Source of the DNA: a virus
Length of the DNA stretch: 64,000 nt
IMG/VR virus record: IMGVR_UViG_3300028840_004217
Coordinates: 1 to 64,000 of that record
Direction: 5' to 3' (one strand)
Made by a program: the position numbers and the translations under genes
In this document: piece after piece, positions 32,565-42,431 of the stretch
Position numbering within the stretch: the stretch's first letter is position 1
Layout: each line of letters starts with the position of its first letter
Notes under the pieces: model-generated
Databases searched by the model: none
Told to the model about the DNA's origin: nothing
The model's input: only the letters and a program-made list of their open reading frames with translations

Positions 32565-33017
32565 ATGCCGCTCCGCGGACAAGAAAAAGTACTGGCGAAC
32601 TTCGACAGAGAACGCCAACGCCTCATCACCTCCGTAGAGAAGAACGCCCGCGAGATGGCGGAATTTCTTCTCAAGAAGATACGCGAGAACGCTTCCCTCA
32701 CAGACCACACCCTGGATGACCTGCGGCAGCTGGGCCACCCCTATGCGAAGCGCAACCCGCGCCCGCCGCACACCCCCTGGTGGCTCATACACAGACAGTC
32801 GGGTACACTCGTGGACGCCCTGGAGATGGACAACCCCGCGCCCGGTCACTACCGCGTCGGGTTCGATGAAAACAGAGCGCCGCACGTACCCTATGTACTG
32901 CTCGGCACCCGCACGATGATAGGCCGTGACATACTCAATGAGACGGTCCGCGCGGAGGCCGAGAATCTGCGCAAGATATTCGCGAAGGACATACGGGCAT
33001 TCAGGAGGGTATCATGA
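32565..33017 (+). CDS. HK97 gp10-like tail or head-tail joining protein
   Basis: 150 residues from ATG at 32565 (GAGGAATG upstream). A long N-terminal helix, then HTPWWLIHRQSGTLVDALEM and VPYVLLGTRTMIGRDILNET, resembling gp10-type neck or tail completion proteins. Its location between chaperone and tape measure is less usual, so the exact role is uncertain. Confidence 0.5.
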   Translation: MPLRGQEKVLANFDRERQRLITSVEKNAREMAEFLLKKIRENASLTDHTLDDLRQLGHPYAKRNPRPPHTPWWLIHRQSGTLVDALEMDNPAPGHYRVGFDENRAPHVPYVLLGTRTMIGRDILNETVRAEAENLRKIFAKDIRAFRRVS

Positions 33018-36000
33018 GCCTCGGCCAGTGGTTGATCGACATCGACGTGGGCCTGTCGTCCTTGGGCAGCAAACTCGGGCAGGCGCGGACGCAGATCGTC
33101 AAGTTCGGAAACGACGCGTCAGCGGCGATCCTGAAAAACGAACAGGCGTTCCAGTCGGCGGGCATCGCCATAGCGGGGTTCGGCGCGGCCATCACGGGCG
33201 CCCTCGCCGTGGCCGTCAAGTTCGGTTCCGACTTCGACCAGAGCATGGCCAAGGTCAGAGCCGTGACGCAGGCCACGGGCAAGGACTTCACGGACCTGCG
33301 TGAGATGGCGATACAGCTCGGTATCGACACGGAGTTCAGCGCGAAGCAGGCGGCGGACGGCATCGCCATCCTGGGCCGCGCCGGTTTCGAGACCACCGAG
33401 ATCATGGACGCCCTGCCGGGCGTCCTCGACCTGGCTGCGGCGGGTGAGCTGGCTCTGGCTGACGCCGCCGACATCGCGGCGTCCTCGCTCGGCGGCTTCA
33501 ACGAAGAATCCTCGGAGGCCGCACGGCTGGCCGACATCCTGGCGGCAGCGGCGTCCAGCGCGAACACCACCGTGGCAAACATGGGCCAGGCATTCGTGTT
33601 CGCCGCTCCCATCGCTGGCACCCTCGGCATAGAGATGGAGGAGGTCGCCGCGGCCATCGGTCTGTTGGGCGACGCGGGTATACAGGCGACGATGGCCGGT
33701 ACGGGTCTGCGCCGTATGCTCACCTCCCTGCTGAACCCCTCGAAAGAGAACAAAGAGCTGATGCAGGAGTTGGGGCTGTCGGCCACCAACCTGGACGGCT
33801 CCTACAAGTCGCTCACCGAGATCGTGTCCGACCTGGAGGACGCGAACATATCTGCGGGCGACGCGTTCAAGATATTCGGGGAACGGGGCGGCAACATAGC
33901 GACCATCCTCAAGAACACGGGATCGCCCGCCCTCCAGCAGTTCACGCGTGACCTGGAGAACAGCGAGGGCGAGGCGCGGCGCATGGCCGAAACCTTGCTC
34001 GACTCGCTGGCGGGTTCCTTCCGGCTGTTGGGATCCTCGATAGAGACCTTCATGATCGCCCTGTCGGGTACGGGCCAGACCGGGCTGCAGGGCGGACTCC
34101 GCAGGGTCGTCGATACGGTGATCGAAGTGATCAACGCTATGACGCAGTGGATGACGCAGAATCCGGAGCTGACGCGCATCATCGTCGTGACCGTGGGCGT
34201 GATCGGCACGATGGCGACGGCGTTGGGCGCGGTCCTCCTCATCATTCCCAAATTAGCGGCGGCGTGGGTCGCCTTCGCCACCCTGCTCGGCACGTCTACA
34301 GCATTGACGGGGCCTATCGGGATCGCTCTGGCCGCGATCACCGCCATAGGTGTGGCTATAGGGTTGTGGCTCACGCGGACAGACGAGATGATCGACGCCT
34401 CCGCGCAGGGGGCCATAGCGATGGACAGGCAGGCCAAGGAGCTGTCCAACCTGTTGCTGCGCTATGACGAGCTGAACGAAAAGACGGCCCTGACCAAAGA
34501 GGAGCAGAAGGAGCTGGCCAGCATCACCAAGACCCTCTCGCGTGAGGTGGGCGTGGAGGCCACCACGTTCAACGACGCGGGCGAGGCCGTCGCCGTCAAC
34601 ACGAAGGCGGTGAAGGCGCTCATTCTTGAGAAGCAGGAGCTGCGCGACGCGATGCTGGCCGAACTGAACCGCCAGGAGGCGGAGACGGAGGAGCGGCTCG
34701 TCGAGGTGCGGGAACAGCGTGCCCAGGTGACGGCGGACCTCACGAAGGCGGAGGCCGACCTGGTGACGGCGCAGGCGGCGGTGAACAAAGGGTTGGGCGG
34801 CGGGTTCGATGCGGTGAAACTCTACGAAGGCAAAGTCAAGACCCTCAAGAACGAGCACACCGGCCTCACCAATGAGATGCTGGAGCTGAACAAAACGCTG
34901 GACGACACGCGGGCCGAGATCGATGTGGTGACGGAGAAGGGCGACGAGTTCAGCCGGGTGTTGCAGCAACTCCAGGAGAACGCGGAGGACCTGGCGGACA
35001 CGGCGGACATGGGCGTGGCCCCCACCCTGCGCGAGCTGGCCGTCAAGACGCTGCCCAACACCACGGACATGGTGGGCCAGTTGGACCGCAAGATCGAAGA
35101 ACTCGGTGAGGACGCGCCCCGCAAGTTGAAGCTGGTGGGTAGTGCCGCCGAGGACATGAGGGACGAAGTTGTGGAGGCGGCGGAGGCCATACAGCGGTCT
35201 ATGTCGGCCAAGTTCGTGGACGGGTTCCTGGATGCCTACGTGGAGATCGTGTCCAAGTGGGGTGACACCACACAACAGCTTGAGGACCTGGGTGCGGGTA
35301 CGGCCAGGGCGTTGGGCGACTTCTTCAAGGAGGGTTTCATCTCCGTCCTCAAACTCGACCTGGACGGCCTCCTGGATGCGTTCAAGAATTTCTTTGGCCG
35401 CGTGTTCGACATGTTCATCAACATGGTGGCCGAGATGCTGGCGGCGCGGGCGTTCACTGCTCTGCTCAATGCGATGTCGAGCATCTTCGGCGGCGGTGGT
35501 GGCGGTGGCGGCGGCGCAGGCAGCGTCGCGCAGACCGTGGTGGAAGCGGGCGCGAGTGCCGGGACCACGGCGGCGATAGGCGCACTGACCGGTGGTGGTG
35601 CGGCGGCTGCGGCTGGCGCGGGCGGTGGTGCGGCGGCGGCAGGAGCGACGACGGCTGCGGCTGGCGGTGGTGCGACGGCTGCTGGTGGAGGTGGTGCGGC
35701 GGCGGCGGGTGCAGGCGCACTCGGCGGATTGGCGGCGGGCGCGGGTGGCCTTGTGTTCGGCGCACTCCTCGACGCATTTCTGCCGTCGGGCATCTCCCTC
35801 GAAGAACGCATCGCGGCGGGCAAGCTGCGCAACCAGGACTTCATGAAACAGCGGACCATACAGGCCGAGGGCGTCGTCAGCGGTACGCTCAACGTGCTGC
35901 GCAAGATGTTCGAGGGCGGACAGCTCACGATGGCCCTTGCCAACGACCAGATCAACAACATGACGTCGCAGTTCGAACAGCTTCCGTTCAGCGTCGCCGG

Positions 36001-36388
36001 GTTCACCCTGTGGAAGCCGTTTGGCACGTTCGCGGAGTGGGTGACAGACCTGCGGAGTAAGATCGCCATGTCGCTGGCCGAAGGAGAGCTGATGTTCCGG
36101 CGCGGCGGTGTGGTAACGAGTCCGTTCCGCGGCATGGTGTCTATGGCCGAGGACGAACCCGAGATCGTGGCCCCCCTGTCGCGCCTGGGTGAAGTGGTGG
36201 ACCAGCTCGCGTCTGCGGGCGGCGGCGCGGGCACGACGGTCAACCTGACCATACAGACGCTCGACATAGACCGGAACGCACCCGACATCATCCGGTTCGT
36301 CAGAGAGGATCTTATGCCGATCATTCGCGATGAGACGCACGACGGCACGCCCCTCGCTTTCGAGCAGGGCATCGAGGAGGACCTGTAA
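33014..36388 (+). CDS. Tail tape measure protein
   Basis: 1124 residues. The TP901-type core is at about 75-330 (VRAVTQATGKDFTDLREMAI, AAASSANTTVANMGQAFVFA, GTGLRRMLTSLLNPSKE). Hydrophobic helices are at about 394-457, coiled coils at 540-670, and an unusual Gly/Ala-rich stretch at about 825-920 including nine consecutive Gly. The length implies a tail of very roughly 170 nm if the usual rule of about 1.5 angstrom per residue holds. Confidence 0.92.
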   Translation: MSLGQWLIDIDVGLSSLGSKLGQARTQIVKFGNDASAAILKNEQAFQSAGIAIAGFGAAITGALAVAVKFGSDFDQSMAKVRAVTQATGKDFTDLREMAIQLGIDTEFSAKQAADGIAILGRAGFETTEIMDALPGVLDLAAAGELALADAADIAASSLGGFNEESSEAARLADILAAAASSANTTVANMGQAFVFAAPIAGTLGIEMEEVAAAIGLLGDAGIQATMAGTGLRRMLTSLLNPSKENKELMQELGLSATNLDGSYKSLTEIVSDLEDANISAGDAFKIFGERGGNIATILKNTGSPALQQFTRDLENSEGEARRMAETLLDSLAGSFRLLGSSIETFMIALSGTGQTGLQGGLRRVVDTVIEVINAMTQWMTQNPELTRIIVVTVGVIGTMATALGAVLLIIPKLAAAWVAFATLLGTSTALTGPIGIALAAITAIGVAIGLWLTRTDEMIDASAQGAIAMDRQAKELSNLLLRYDELNEKTALTKEEQKELASITKTLSREVGVEATTFNDAGEAVAVNTKAVKALILEKQELRDAMLAELNRQEAETEERLVEVREQRAQVTADLTKAEADLVTAQAAVNKGLGGGFDAVKLYEGKVKTLKNEHTGLTNEMLELNKTLDDTRAEIDVVTEKGDEFSRVLQQLQENAEDLADTADMGVAPTLRELAVKTLPNTTDMVGQLDRKIEELGEDAPRKLKLVGSAAEDMRDEVVEAAEAIQRSMSAKFVDGFLDAYVEIVSKWGDTTQQLEDLGAGTARALGDFFKEGFISVLKLDLDGLLDAFKNFFGRVFDMFINMVAEMLAARAFTALLNAMSSIFGGGGGGGGGAGSVAQTVVEAGASAGTTAAIGALTGGGAAAAAGAGGGAAAAGATTAAAGGGATAAGGGGAAAAGAGALGGLAAGAGGLVFGALLDAFLPSGISLEERIAAGKLRNQDFMKQRTIQAEGVVSGTLNVLRKMFEGGQLTMALANDQINNMTSQFEQLPFSVAGFTLWKPFGTFAEWVTDLRSKIAMSLAEGELMFRRGGVVTSPFRGMVSMAEDEPEIVAPLSRLGEVVDQLASAGGGAGTTVNLTIQTLDIDRNAPDIIRFVREDLMPIIRDETHDGTPLAFEQGIEEDL

Positions 36389-37182
36389 TGCCTGCGACCC
36401 TGACGGGTATCAAGCCCCGTTTCCTCTATGACACGTCGGTGTTCGACGGAGCCACGGTGACGACCAACAGCGACACCACGGACCTGCCGGCGACCAACCT
36501 TCAAAACGCCATCGTGCGGCGACCCTGGCGCACCGCAGGCACGACGCAGATGGCGTGGGCCGTCTACGACCTCGGCACGGCCACCGCCGTCGACATGATC
36601 GCCGTGTTCGGCCACAACCTGACCAGCGTGGCCCTCCTGACGATACAGGGGAACGCATCTGACAGCTGGGGGTCGCCCTCGCTCAACGTGGGCCTCACCA
36701 TACCGGCCAACGCGGACAGCGTGCTGTTCGAGAAGGCCGTGTCCTTCGCCACCGGCACGTACCGGTACTGGCGGCTGGCTGTCCAGGGTGCGAATGACGG
36801 TACCTATTGGGAGGTGGGCCGCCTGATGGCAGGCCAGTACTTCGAGCCTACCGTACCGCAAGACCTGCGGGCACAGCGCAGCATAGAGGACCCGTCGATC
36901 ACGGACCGCGCCGACGGGATGCAGACCTACAGCCGAGAGGTGGACCAGTTCTACGTGTACCGCATCAACCAGACCAACCTGTCCCAGGGGGACCGCGACT
37001 CGTGGCTGGCCATGTTTCAGAACAGGGGGACACGCCTCCCCATGGCGATCGCGTTCGACCCGACCAATGACCATAGATTCAACAGGGACACGATATACGG
37101 TAAGATAGCAAGCCCGTTGAAGGAAAGCCTCATACAACTCGAATACGGCACCCTACGAATGAATTTCGCGGAGCAATGGTAA
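36388..37182 (+). CDS. Distal tail-type protein
   Basis: 264 residues overlapping the tape measure stop by one base. An F5/8C-like beta-sandwich (AVYDLGTATAVDMIAVFGHN, YRYWRLAVQG) is followed by EVGRLMAGQYFEPTVP. Proteins of this type follow the tape measure in siphoviruses and form the distal tail or baseplate ring. Confidence 0.6.
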   Translation: MPATLTGIKPRFLYDTSVFDGATVTTNSDTTDLPATNLQNAIVRRPWRTAGTTQMAWAVYDLGTATAVDMIAVFGHNLTSVALLTIQGNASDSWGSPSLNVGLTIPANADSVLFEKAVSFATGTYRYWRLAVQGANDGTYWEVGRLMAGQYFEPTVPQDLRAQRSIEDPSITDRADGMQTYSREVDQFYVYRINQTNLSQGDRDSWLAMFQNRGTRLPMAIAFDPTNDHRFNRDTIYGKIASPLKESLIQLEYGTLRMNFAEQW

Positions 37183-39380
37183 TGGCCCTCGACACCACAG
37201 CTGTCAGTCTCAAGACGCACGTCCTCGTCACGATCAAACTGACGGGCAAGACCTTGCGCATCGCAGAACGGCACGTCACGCTGGACGACGGCTTCCCGTA
37301 TGACGGGCGGCTCGACATCAAATCGACCGCCGACCTCCAGCAGTTTCAATCGACCTACCAGCCCATCCCGCGTGTGAGTTCGTTCACCCTCAAACTCGAC
37401 AACCGGGACCAGGGGCTGAGCGACGACCTGGACAACTACATCTGGGGCAACAGGGACGTCGAGATACGGGCGGGTGAAGGCACGACGGTGGACGATTACT
37501 CCTTGATATTCACCGGCTTCATCGAGTTCCCCACCGGCATCAGCCGGTCCGAGGACTACGTGTGGGTCCGCGTCGTCAACGCGATGTCGCGCGACAACAC
37601 CAAGTTTCCCACGGGGCAGTACACAGAGGATGACTTCCCCGACATCGACCCGTTCCACGCGGGCCGTGTGGTGCCCATCCTGTACGGCGACTTCACGGAC
37701 AGCCCGACGAACACCACGCCCTGCACCTGCATAGACACGACCACCAACCTGTTCGAGTGCTCCGGATCGAGCATCGTGTCCGTGGGCCAGGTGTTTCACA
37801 ACGGCGTGGCCGTGGCCCACAGCCTGGTGTCCACGGCTCCGCAGGGGCGGTTCACCATCACGACCTATACGGCGTCGTCCGACATCGTGACGGCACGCAT
37901 CGCGGGCAAGACCGGATCGGGCGTCGATCTGCCCGGCTCCTTCTCGGACGCGATGACGCATCCCGTCGATCAGCTCTATGACATGATGAACGTGGAGGCC
38001 GCCATACCCGCGGCCCGCATCGACCTTCAGAGTTTCATAGACACCAAGAACGTGGACACCACGCTCAAAGGACGCCGGTTCCTGGACGAGTCGAAAAACA
38101 TCATGGCGTGGGCCGCAGAGGTCGCCAACGAGTTCAGCTACGACCTGTACGTGACGGGCGGGTGCTATACGCTGGCCTTCCGCGAACCCGCCGCACCGTC
38201 GGGCACGCTCCTGCGGCAGGAGGACATGGTGGGCGGCTTCACTCAGCACGACGACCCCAACCGCCAGTTCGCCAACCGCATCAAAGCCCGGTACAACTAC
38301 GACCCGGCCCACCTGTCGTTCAACGGGTCCTTCACCGTGGACGGGACGACCAGCCAGACAGACTACGATGTGATCACGGGCCGCACCGTCCGGTATTACT
38401 GGCAGTATGACACGTCGAAAGCCGAGAACCAGGCGCGGCGTGAACTGCTCATCAACAAGCGGGTCACGTCGCTGGTGACCGCCGAGTTCAAACACCGGGC
38501 CATGCTCCTGGAGTTGACGGACAGCGTGGTGTTCGACAGGGCCCACTTCTCGGAGGTGCCGATGCTGGTGCGCGGGGTGGACCGCGACTGGAACCGGCTG
38601 CGGTCACGCCTGACCCTGTGGAACGTGCCTTCCTTCGCGGACACGGCGCGGTGGAGCGCGGACAGTGAGTTCTCATACTTCGCCAACACGATACCCAAGC
38701 AGCAGGAGTTGGGCTTTTGGGCGGACGAGATCGGAACCGTCGGCCTGACGCACACGATCCTCGACACGTTCACAGGTTCACCAGGTACGGCCATCGATGG
38801 TCGCCTGATGGACAGGGGCGGCACCTGGAAACAGATTTCGGCGCAGGGTGCGGCCACGCCCGACTTCCAGATCGTGGGCAACAACATTTGTTCCGGCATC
38901 ATACCGTTCAGCGCGAACACGACGGCGGGCGCCATCGTTCTGTCGTCCGTCCTCGTGGGTGAAGTGGTCTGCACATTCCCGGTGCTGAACGACTCGGGCG
39001 TGCCCGCCTCCGGACTGCTCATACGGTGGGTCAGTCCGAGCCAACACTGGCGCGTCCAGATAGAGGACGCCTCCTCCAGTTTCTACATGATCAAGTTCGC
39101 CAACGGCCTTCAGGTCTCTGTGGGCGTGACCAACACGATGAACGTGAACGCGGGCGACTCGATCCTGGTGACGTGCCTCATGACGGCCACGGGCGTCAGT
39201 GCCAAGGCGCACAACCTGAACGACGGCTCCAGCGCGGAGGTGGCGGAGCAGGCGGACACGACGGACAGCAAGTGGCACGGCATCTATCATCAGGCCCGAT
39301 CCGGCTCGGGCGACATAGGATTCAATGACTTCAAGGTTATACCGGGCGCGAGTGGCCTAGGACAATCATACTGGTATTGA
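37182..39380 (+). CDS. Tail hub / baseplate protein with C-terminal lectin-like domain
   Basis: 732 residues. The start at 37182 is chosen over 37176 for ribosome-site spacing. N-terminal two-thirds (SFTLKLDNRDQGLSDDLDNY, FANRIKARYNYDP, LVTAEFKHRAMLLELTDSVV) resemble phage tail hub proteins. From about residue 530 (LDTFTGSPGTAIDGRLMDRG) a concanavalin/LamG-like beta-sandwich follows that could bind host glycans. Confidence 0.6.
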   Translation: MALDTTAVSLKTHVLVTIKLTGKTLRIAERHVTLDDGFPYDGRLDIKSTADLQQFQSTYQPIPRVSSFTLKLDNRDQGLSDDLDNYIWGNRDVEIRAGEGTTVDDYSLIFTGFIEFPTGISRSEDYVWVRVVNAMSRDNTKFPTGQYTEDDFPDIDPFHAGRVVPILYGDFTDSPTNTTPCTCIDTTTNLFECSGSSIVSVGQVFHNGVAVAHSLVSTAPQGRFTITTYTASSDIVTARIAGKTGSGVDLPGSFSDAMTHPVDQLYDMMNVEAAIPAARIDLQSFIDTKNVDTTLKGRRFLDESKNIMAWAAEVANEFSYDLYVTGGCYTLAFREPAAPSGTLLRQEDMVGGFTQHDDPNRQFANRIKARYNYDPAHLSFNGSFTVDGTTSQTDYDVITGRTVRYYWQYDTSKAENQARRELLINKRVTSLVTAEFKHRAMLLELTDSVVFDRAHFSEVPMLVRGVDRDWNRLRSRLTLWNVPSFADTARWSADSEFSYFANTIPKQQELGFWADEIGTVGLTHTILDTFTGSPGTAIDGRLMDRGGTWKQISAQGAATPDFQIVGNNICSGIIPFSANTTAGAIVLSSVLVGEVVCTFPVLNDSGVPASGLLIRWVSPSQHWRVQIEDASSSFYMIKFANGLQVSVGVTNTMNVNAGDSILVTCLMTATGVSAKAHNLNDGSSAEVAEQADTTDSKWHGIYHQARSGSGDIGFNDFKVIPGASGLGQSYWY

Positions 39381-39392
39381 GGAGGATTTCGT

Positions 39393-39635
39393 ATGGCATG
39401 GGCAGAAGTGACGGTGGGCGACGCGATCAAAGCGTCGGACCTCAACAACCTGATCACGGCACTCGAAAACATGTTGTTGAGTACGGGGTATCTGGACACG
39501 TCGAACAAACCAGCGGCCACCGGGTCATCAGGCACGGCGGGTCACATCACGTATGGCGATGATGCCGGTACGTCCTATATCTATGTCTGTACGGCAACCG
39601 ACACCTGGAAGCGGGTGGCACTGGCCACGTGGTGA
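39393..39635 (+). CDS. Small tail-module protein
   Basis: 80 residues, preceded by GAGGAGG. AVSTGDAIKASDLNNLITAL-like opening (actual: VGDAIKASDLNNLITALENM) is common in phage tail appendage proteins; C-terminus YVCTATDTWKRVALATW. May be a tail fibre accessory piece. Confidence 0.5.
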   Translation: MAWAEVTVGDAIKASDLNNLITALENMLLSTGYLDTSNKPAATGSSGTAGHITYGDDAGTSYIYVCTATDTWKRVALATW

Positions 39636-39641
39636 TGCGTC

Positions 39642-39860
39642 ATGAAACGGACACGAATACTCGTCTCCCCAAACATGAGTCCCCGGTACCCGGCCAACAC
39701 GAAGGTCCAGGCTCCGCAGCCGAGAGAAACCGTTGTCGCGGAGCTGGTGTTCGACGCGGAACCCGTCGCGCCCCGCAGGTGGTATCGGCGGTGGTGGTGG
39801 TGGGCGATCACGGGTGGCGGTGGTGGCCTGGGGTATCTACTGTACAACCTGATATTTTGA
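39642..39860 (+). CDS. Small membrane protein of tail region
   Basis: 72 residues; MKRTRILVSPNMSPRYPANT then a basic-aromatic RRWYRRWWWWAI and a Gly-rich hydrophobic end (GGLGYLLYNLIF). Probably one C-terminal membrane anchor. Unknown role. Confidence 0.5.
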   Translation: MKRTRILVSPNMSPRYPANTKVQAPQPRETVVAELVFDAEPVAPRRWYRRWWWWAITGGGGGLGYLLYNLIF

Positions 39861-39870
39861 GAGGCGGACC

Positions 39871-40800
39871 ATGAACCGACGAGGACCGAGAGTTTTATAC
39901 AACACCGAGTATGCCGGCATGATACGCCCCGCCTTTGGCACGTACCCGGTCACGCAGTTGCGCAACCCTGGTCAAGCTTCACCCTTCGATCCGCGTGACT
40001 TCGGAACGACGGAGGACAACCTGATCCTCTTCTTGAAGTGCGGTGACAACAACCAGTGGAGCGACGAAGAACGGACGAACCCGGCGACGGACGACGGCAA
40101 CTGGGTATACACTATCGAGAACCTGAATCAGGTGTCGCCCGACCCGCTTGTTTACGGTGAGGCCATCAGTGATGCGACACGCGCCCGGTATTACATCGAT
40201 GCCTACAGCAGCGGCTATCCGGCGTGGTACTTCGACGGGGTGGGCGACATTATACGGTGGCTGAACGTCAGCCTGGCCTTCGAGGACATGAACGACAACG
40301 GGGCCACCGTCATCTTCGTGTTCAACAGCGTCACGCAGTACAGCACCTACGGCGTGGGCGGGCTGTCCTCGATACCGAACAAAGATCAGTACGGCGCGGG
40401 CGTGTGGCACGATCCCGACGGCAACCTTCAACTCAACAGTCTCGACTCGGAGAGCGAACCGGGCCTGGCGAACGTGTCTCGGTGGAACCCCGAAGTCGGC
40501 GAGTACGATTACATCGACACGGACGGCCCGCATTACGCCGCAGTCACGCTCGACAACAAAACAAACAAGTGGCACCACACGTACAGCTACAACGACAAGC
40601 AGCTCGTGGGTACGCAGGCCGCCAACAACATGGCGATCGCGGAGAACTGGTCGACGTTCACCATCGGCGCGGTATCGTGGCAGGAGGGCACGAACTATGG
40701 TGAAGGCTATGTGCACGCCGTATTGGTGTATGACGAAGCCCTGGCCGCAGCGACCATCGTGAATCTTATTAACACGATGAAACGAGAATGGTACCCGTAA
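39871..40800 (+). CDS. LamG-like tail adhesin or structural protein
   Basis: 309 residues, AGAGG upstream. The body has YPAWYFDGVGDIIRWLNVSL, ATVIFVFNSVTQYSTYG, TNKWHHTYSYNDKQLVGTQ and VHAVLVYDEALAAATIVNLI, the strand order of LamG/concanavalin domains in phage tail proteins. Likely contacts host surface glycans. Confidence 0.6.
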   Translation: MNRRGPRVLYNTEYAGMIRPAFGTYPVTQLRNPGQASPFDPRDFGTTEDNLILFLKCGDNNQWSDEERTNPATDDGNWVYTIENLNQVSPDPLVYGEAISDATRARYYIDAYSSGYPAWYFDGVGDIIRWLNVSLAFEDMNDNGATVIFVFNSVTQYSTYGVGGLSSIPNKDQYGAGVWHDPDGNLQLNSLDSESEPGLANVSRWNPEVGEYDYIDTDGPHYAAVTLDNKTNKWHHTYSYNDKQLVGTQAANNMAIAENWSTFTIGAVSWQEGTNYGEGYVHAVLVYDEALAAATIVNLINTMKREWYP

Positions 40801-40812
40801 AAGGAGTATATT

Positions 40813-41169
40813 ATGCCGCCGCCAGTTGACAACGTATTCTATTTCATCATCGTGCCCGTGGCCCACCGATACACCATCATCGAGCAGGGTCCGTTCATCG
40901 CCGTGTTCGGTCCCAAGAAATCAGAGGAGTGGTACGATGAGTATATGCAGTGTGAACTGGTGGGTGCTGCTGATGCGGTGGACGCGGCGGCGACCCACGT
41001 ATGTGACGCCGGTGGAACGACGCGGGGCAAGTTCAACGCCCTGAACGGCGTGGTGGGCGCGTTCCCAGGCACGGTCTTTTTCGAGTATGACCCTGACACG
41101 CCGGGCGCGATACAGTCCCTACTGACGGCGCAGGGTCTGAAGAAGCGCATCGTTCAACCCCCACCGTGA
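40813..41169 (+). CDS. Small tail-region protein, unknown
   Basis: 118 residues starting MPPPVDNVFYFIIVPVAHRY with AAAGGAG upstream. Alpha/beta sequence, no domain recognised. The position among tail adhesion genes is the only hint. Confidence 0.55.
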   Translation: MPPPVDNVFYFIIVPVAHRYTIIEQGPFIAVFGPKKSEEWYDEYMQCELVGAADAVDAAATHVCDAGGTTRGKFNALNGVVGAFPGTVFFEYDPDTPGAIQSLLTAQGLKKRIVQPPP

Positions 41170-41177
41170 GGTGAATC

Positions 41178-41351
41178 ATGGCCCCGATCAAAAGCACGAT
41201 CATATCACCGGGCCGCGCCGGAATGGTGCAGCCCGCCTTGAACACGATCCGGACGCCGGGTGAAGGCAGCGTGTCCGCGGGCGCACCGGAACCAGAGGAA
41301 CAGACCTATTACTTCACGCCTGTATTACTCGCGTTGATGGTGGCCGACTAA
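41178..41351 (+). CDS. 57-residue phage protein
   Basis: MAPIKSTIISPGRAGMVQPA then GEGSVSAGAPEPEEQTYYFT and a hydrophobic end. GTGAGGTG precedes the start. Small, possibly structural. Confidence 0.5.
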   Translation: MAPIKSTIISPGRAGMVQPALNTIRTPGEGSVSAGAPEPEEQTYYFTPVLLALMVAD

Positions 41352-41366
41352 ACATAGAGGTGCATG

Positions 41367-42422
41367 ATGGCCGTAGCAAAGCAGGTACAATTCACGGACG
41401 GCTCTACACTGTGGGTGCAGTTCGCCAGCGGTACGGGCGACGCTGAGGGCGACCCCCTGATACTGGTGACGGACCGCGCCTCGGAAACGACCCTGGCCTT
41501 GATCGACGCCGCCGTGGGTGACGTCGATGATGCGGCGATAACCTCCGACTCGGACGGGACGCTCACCGGGTTCCTGCGCGGCCTGGTCAAGTGGGCCTAT
41601 GAGCGCATGCCCGCCTCGCTCGGACAGAAAACCAAAGCCGCCTCCTTCCCCGTCACCCTGGCCAGCAATGAAGATACCGTCACGGTGTCCGGTACGGTGA
41701 CGGCCAACGCCGGGTCGGGCAACTTTGCGACGACGGTGGCGAACGGGGCGAACGTCCCGTTGGGTTCCACCGCAGATGCGGCGGTAATCACGGACACCAC
41801 CGGAACCGTGTCGGGCAAACTACGCGGTCTGGTCAAGTGGGCGTTCGAGCGTATGCCCGCCAGCCTGGGACAAAAAACGAAGTCGGCGTCGCTGCCCGTC
41901 ACGCTCGCCTCCGATGAAGATACCGTCAACACGGCGGCGACGGCCACGGAGGTGCACGGCCAGAACGTGGGCGGTGAAGCGATCGTCAAAGAGGTCACGC
42001 TGACCCTCGACACGTCGGCCTACGCGGATGGGGATGTGCTGGCGGACACGCAGGAGGTCGCCAACGCGATCCGCGTCAACAACGGGACCGGGATGCTGCA
42101 CAGCATCGTCCTGCTCGACAAGGACGATCAGGGCGAGGCCCTCGACATCGTGATCCTGAAAACCAACGTGTCGATAGGTACGGAGAACTCGGCGGTGTCG
42201 ATCACGGATGCCAACGCGGACGAGATACAGGGCATCATAGAGATACAGACCGGCGACTATGTGGACCTGGTGGGTTCGCAGCTCGTCACCAAGCAGGGGC
42301 TGGCCATCTGCGTGCAGGCCGACACGTCGGCCACCAGCCTGTGGGTCGCCGCGATCAGCCGGGGCACGGGTACCTACACCGCCTCGGGCATCACCCTCAA
42401 ACTCGGATTCCTCCAGAACTGA
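41367..42422 (+). CDS. Phage structural protein with internal duplication
   Basis: 351 residues. The ATG at 41367 is 6 bases after GAGG. A segment beginning GLVKWAYERMPASLGQKTKA with the following PVTLASNEDTV recurs as GLVKWAFERMPASLGQKTKS ... PVTLASDEDTV about 80 residues later, a duplication in the N-terminal half. The C-terminal half (ADGDVLADTQEVANAIRVNN) matches a domain common in phage virion proteins. Confidence 0.6.
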   Translation: MAVAKQVQFTDGSTLWVQFASGTGDAEGDPLILVTDRASETTLALIDAAVGDVDDAAITSDSDGTLTGFLRGLVKWAYERMPASLGQKTKAASFPVTLASNEDTVTVSGTVTANAGSGNFATTVANGANVPLGSTADAAVITDTTGTVSGKLRGLVKWAFERMPASLGQKTKSASLPVTLASDEDTVNTAATATEVHGQNVGGEAIVKEVTLTLDTSAYADGDVLADTQEVANAIRVNNGTGMLHSIVLLDKDDQGEALDIVILKTNVSIGTENSAVSITDANADEIQGIIEIQTGDYVDLVGSQLVTKQGLAICVQADTSATSLWVAAISRGTGTYTASGITLKLGFLQN

Positions 42423-42431
42423 GAAACGGCC

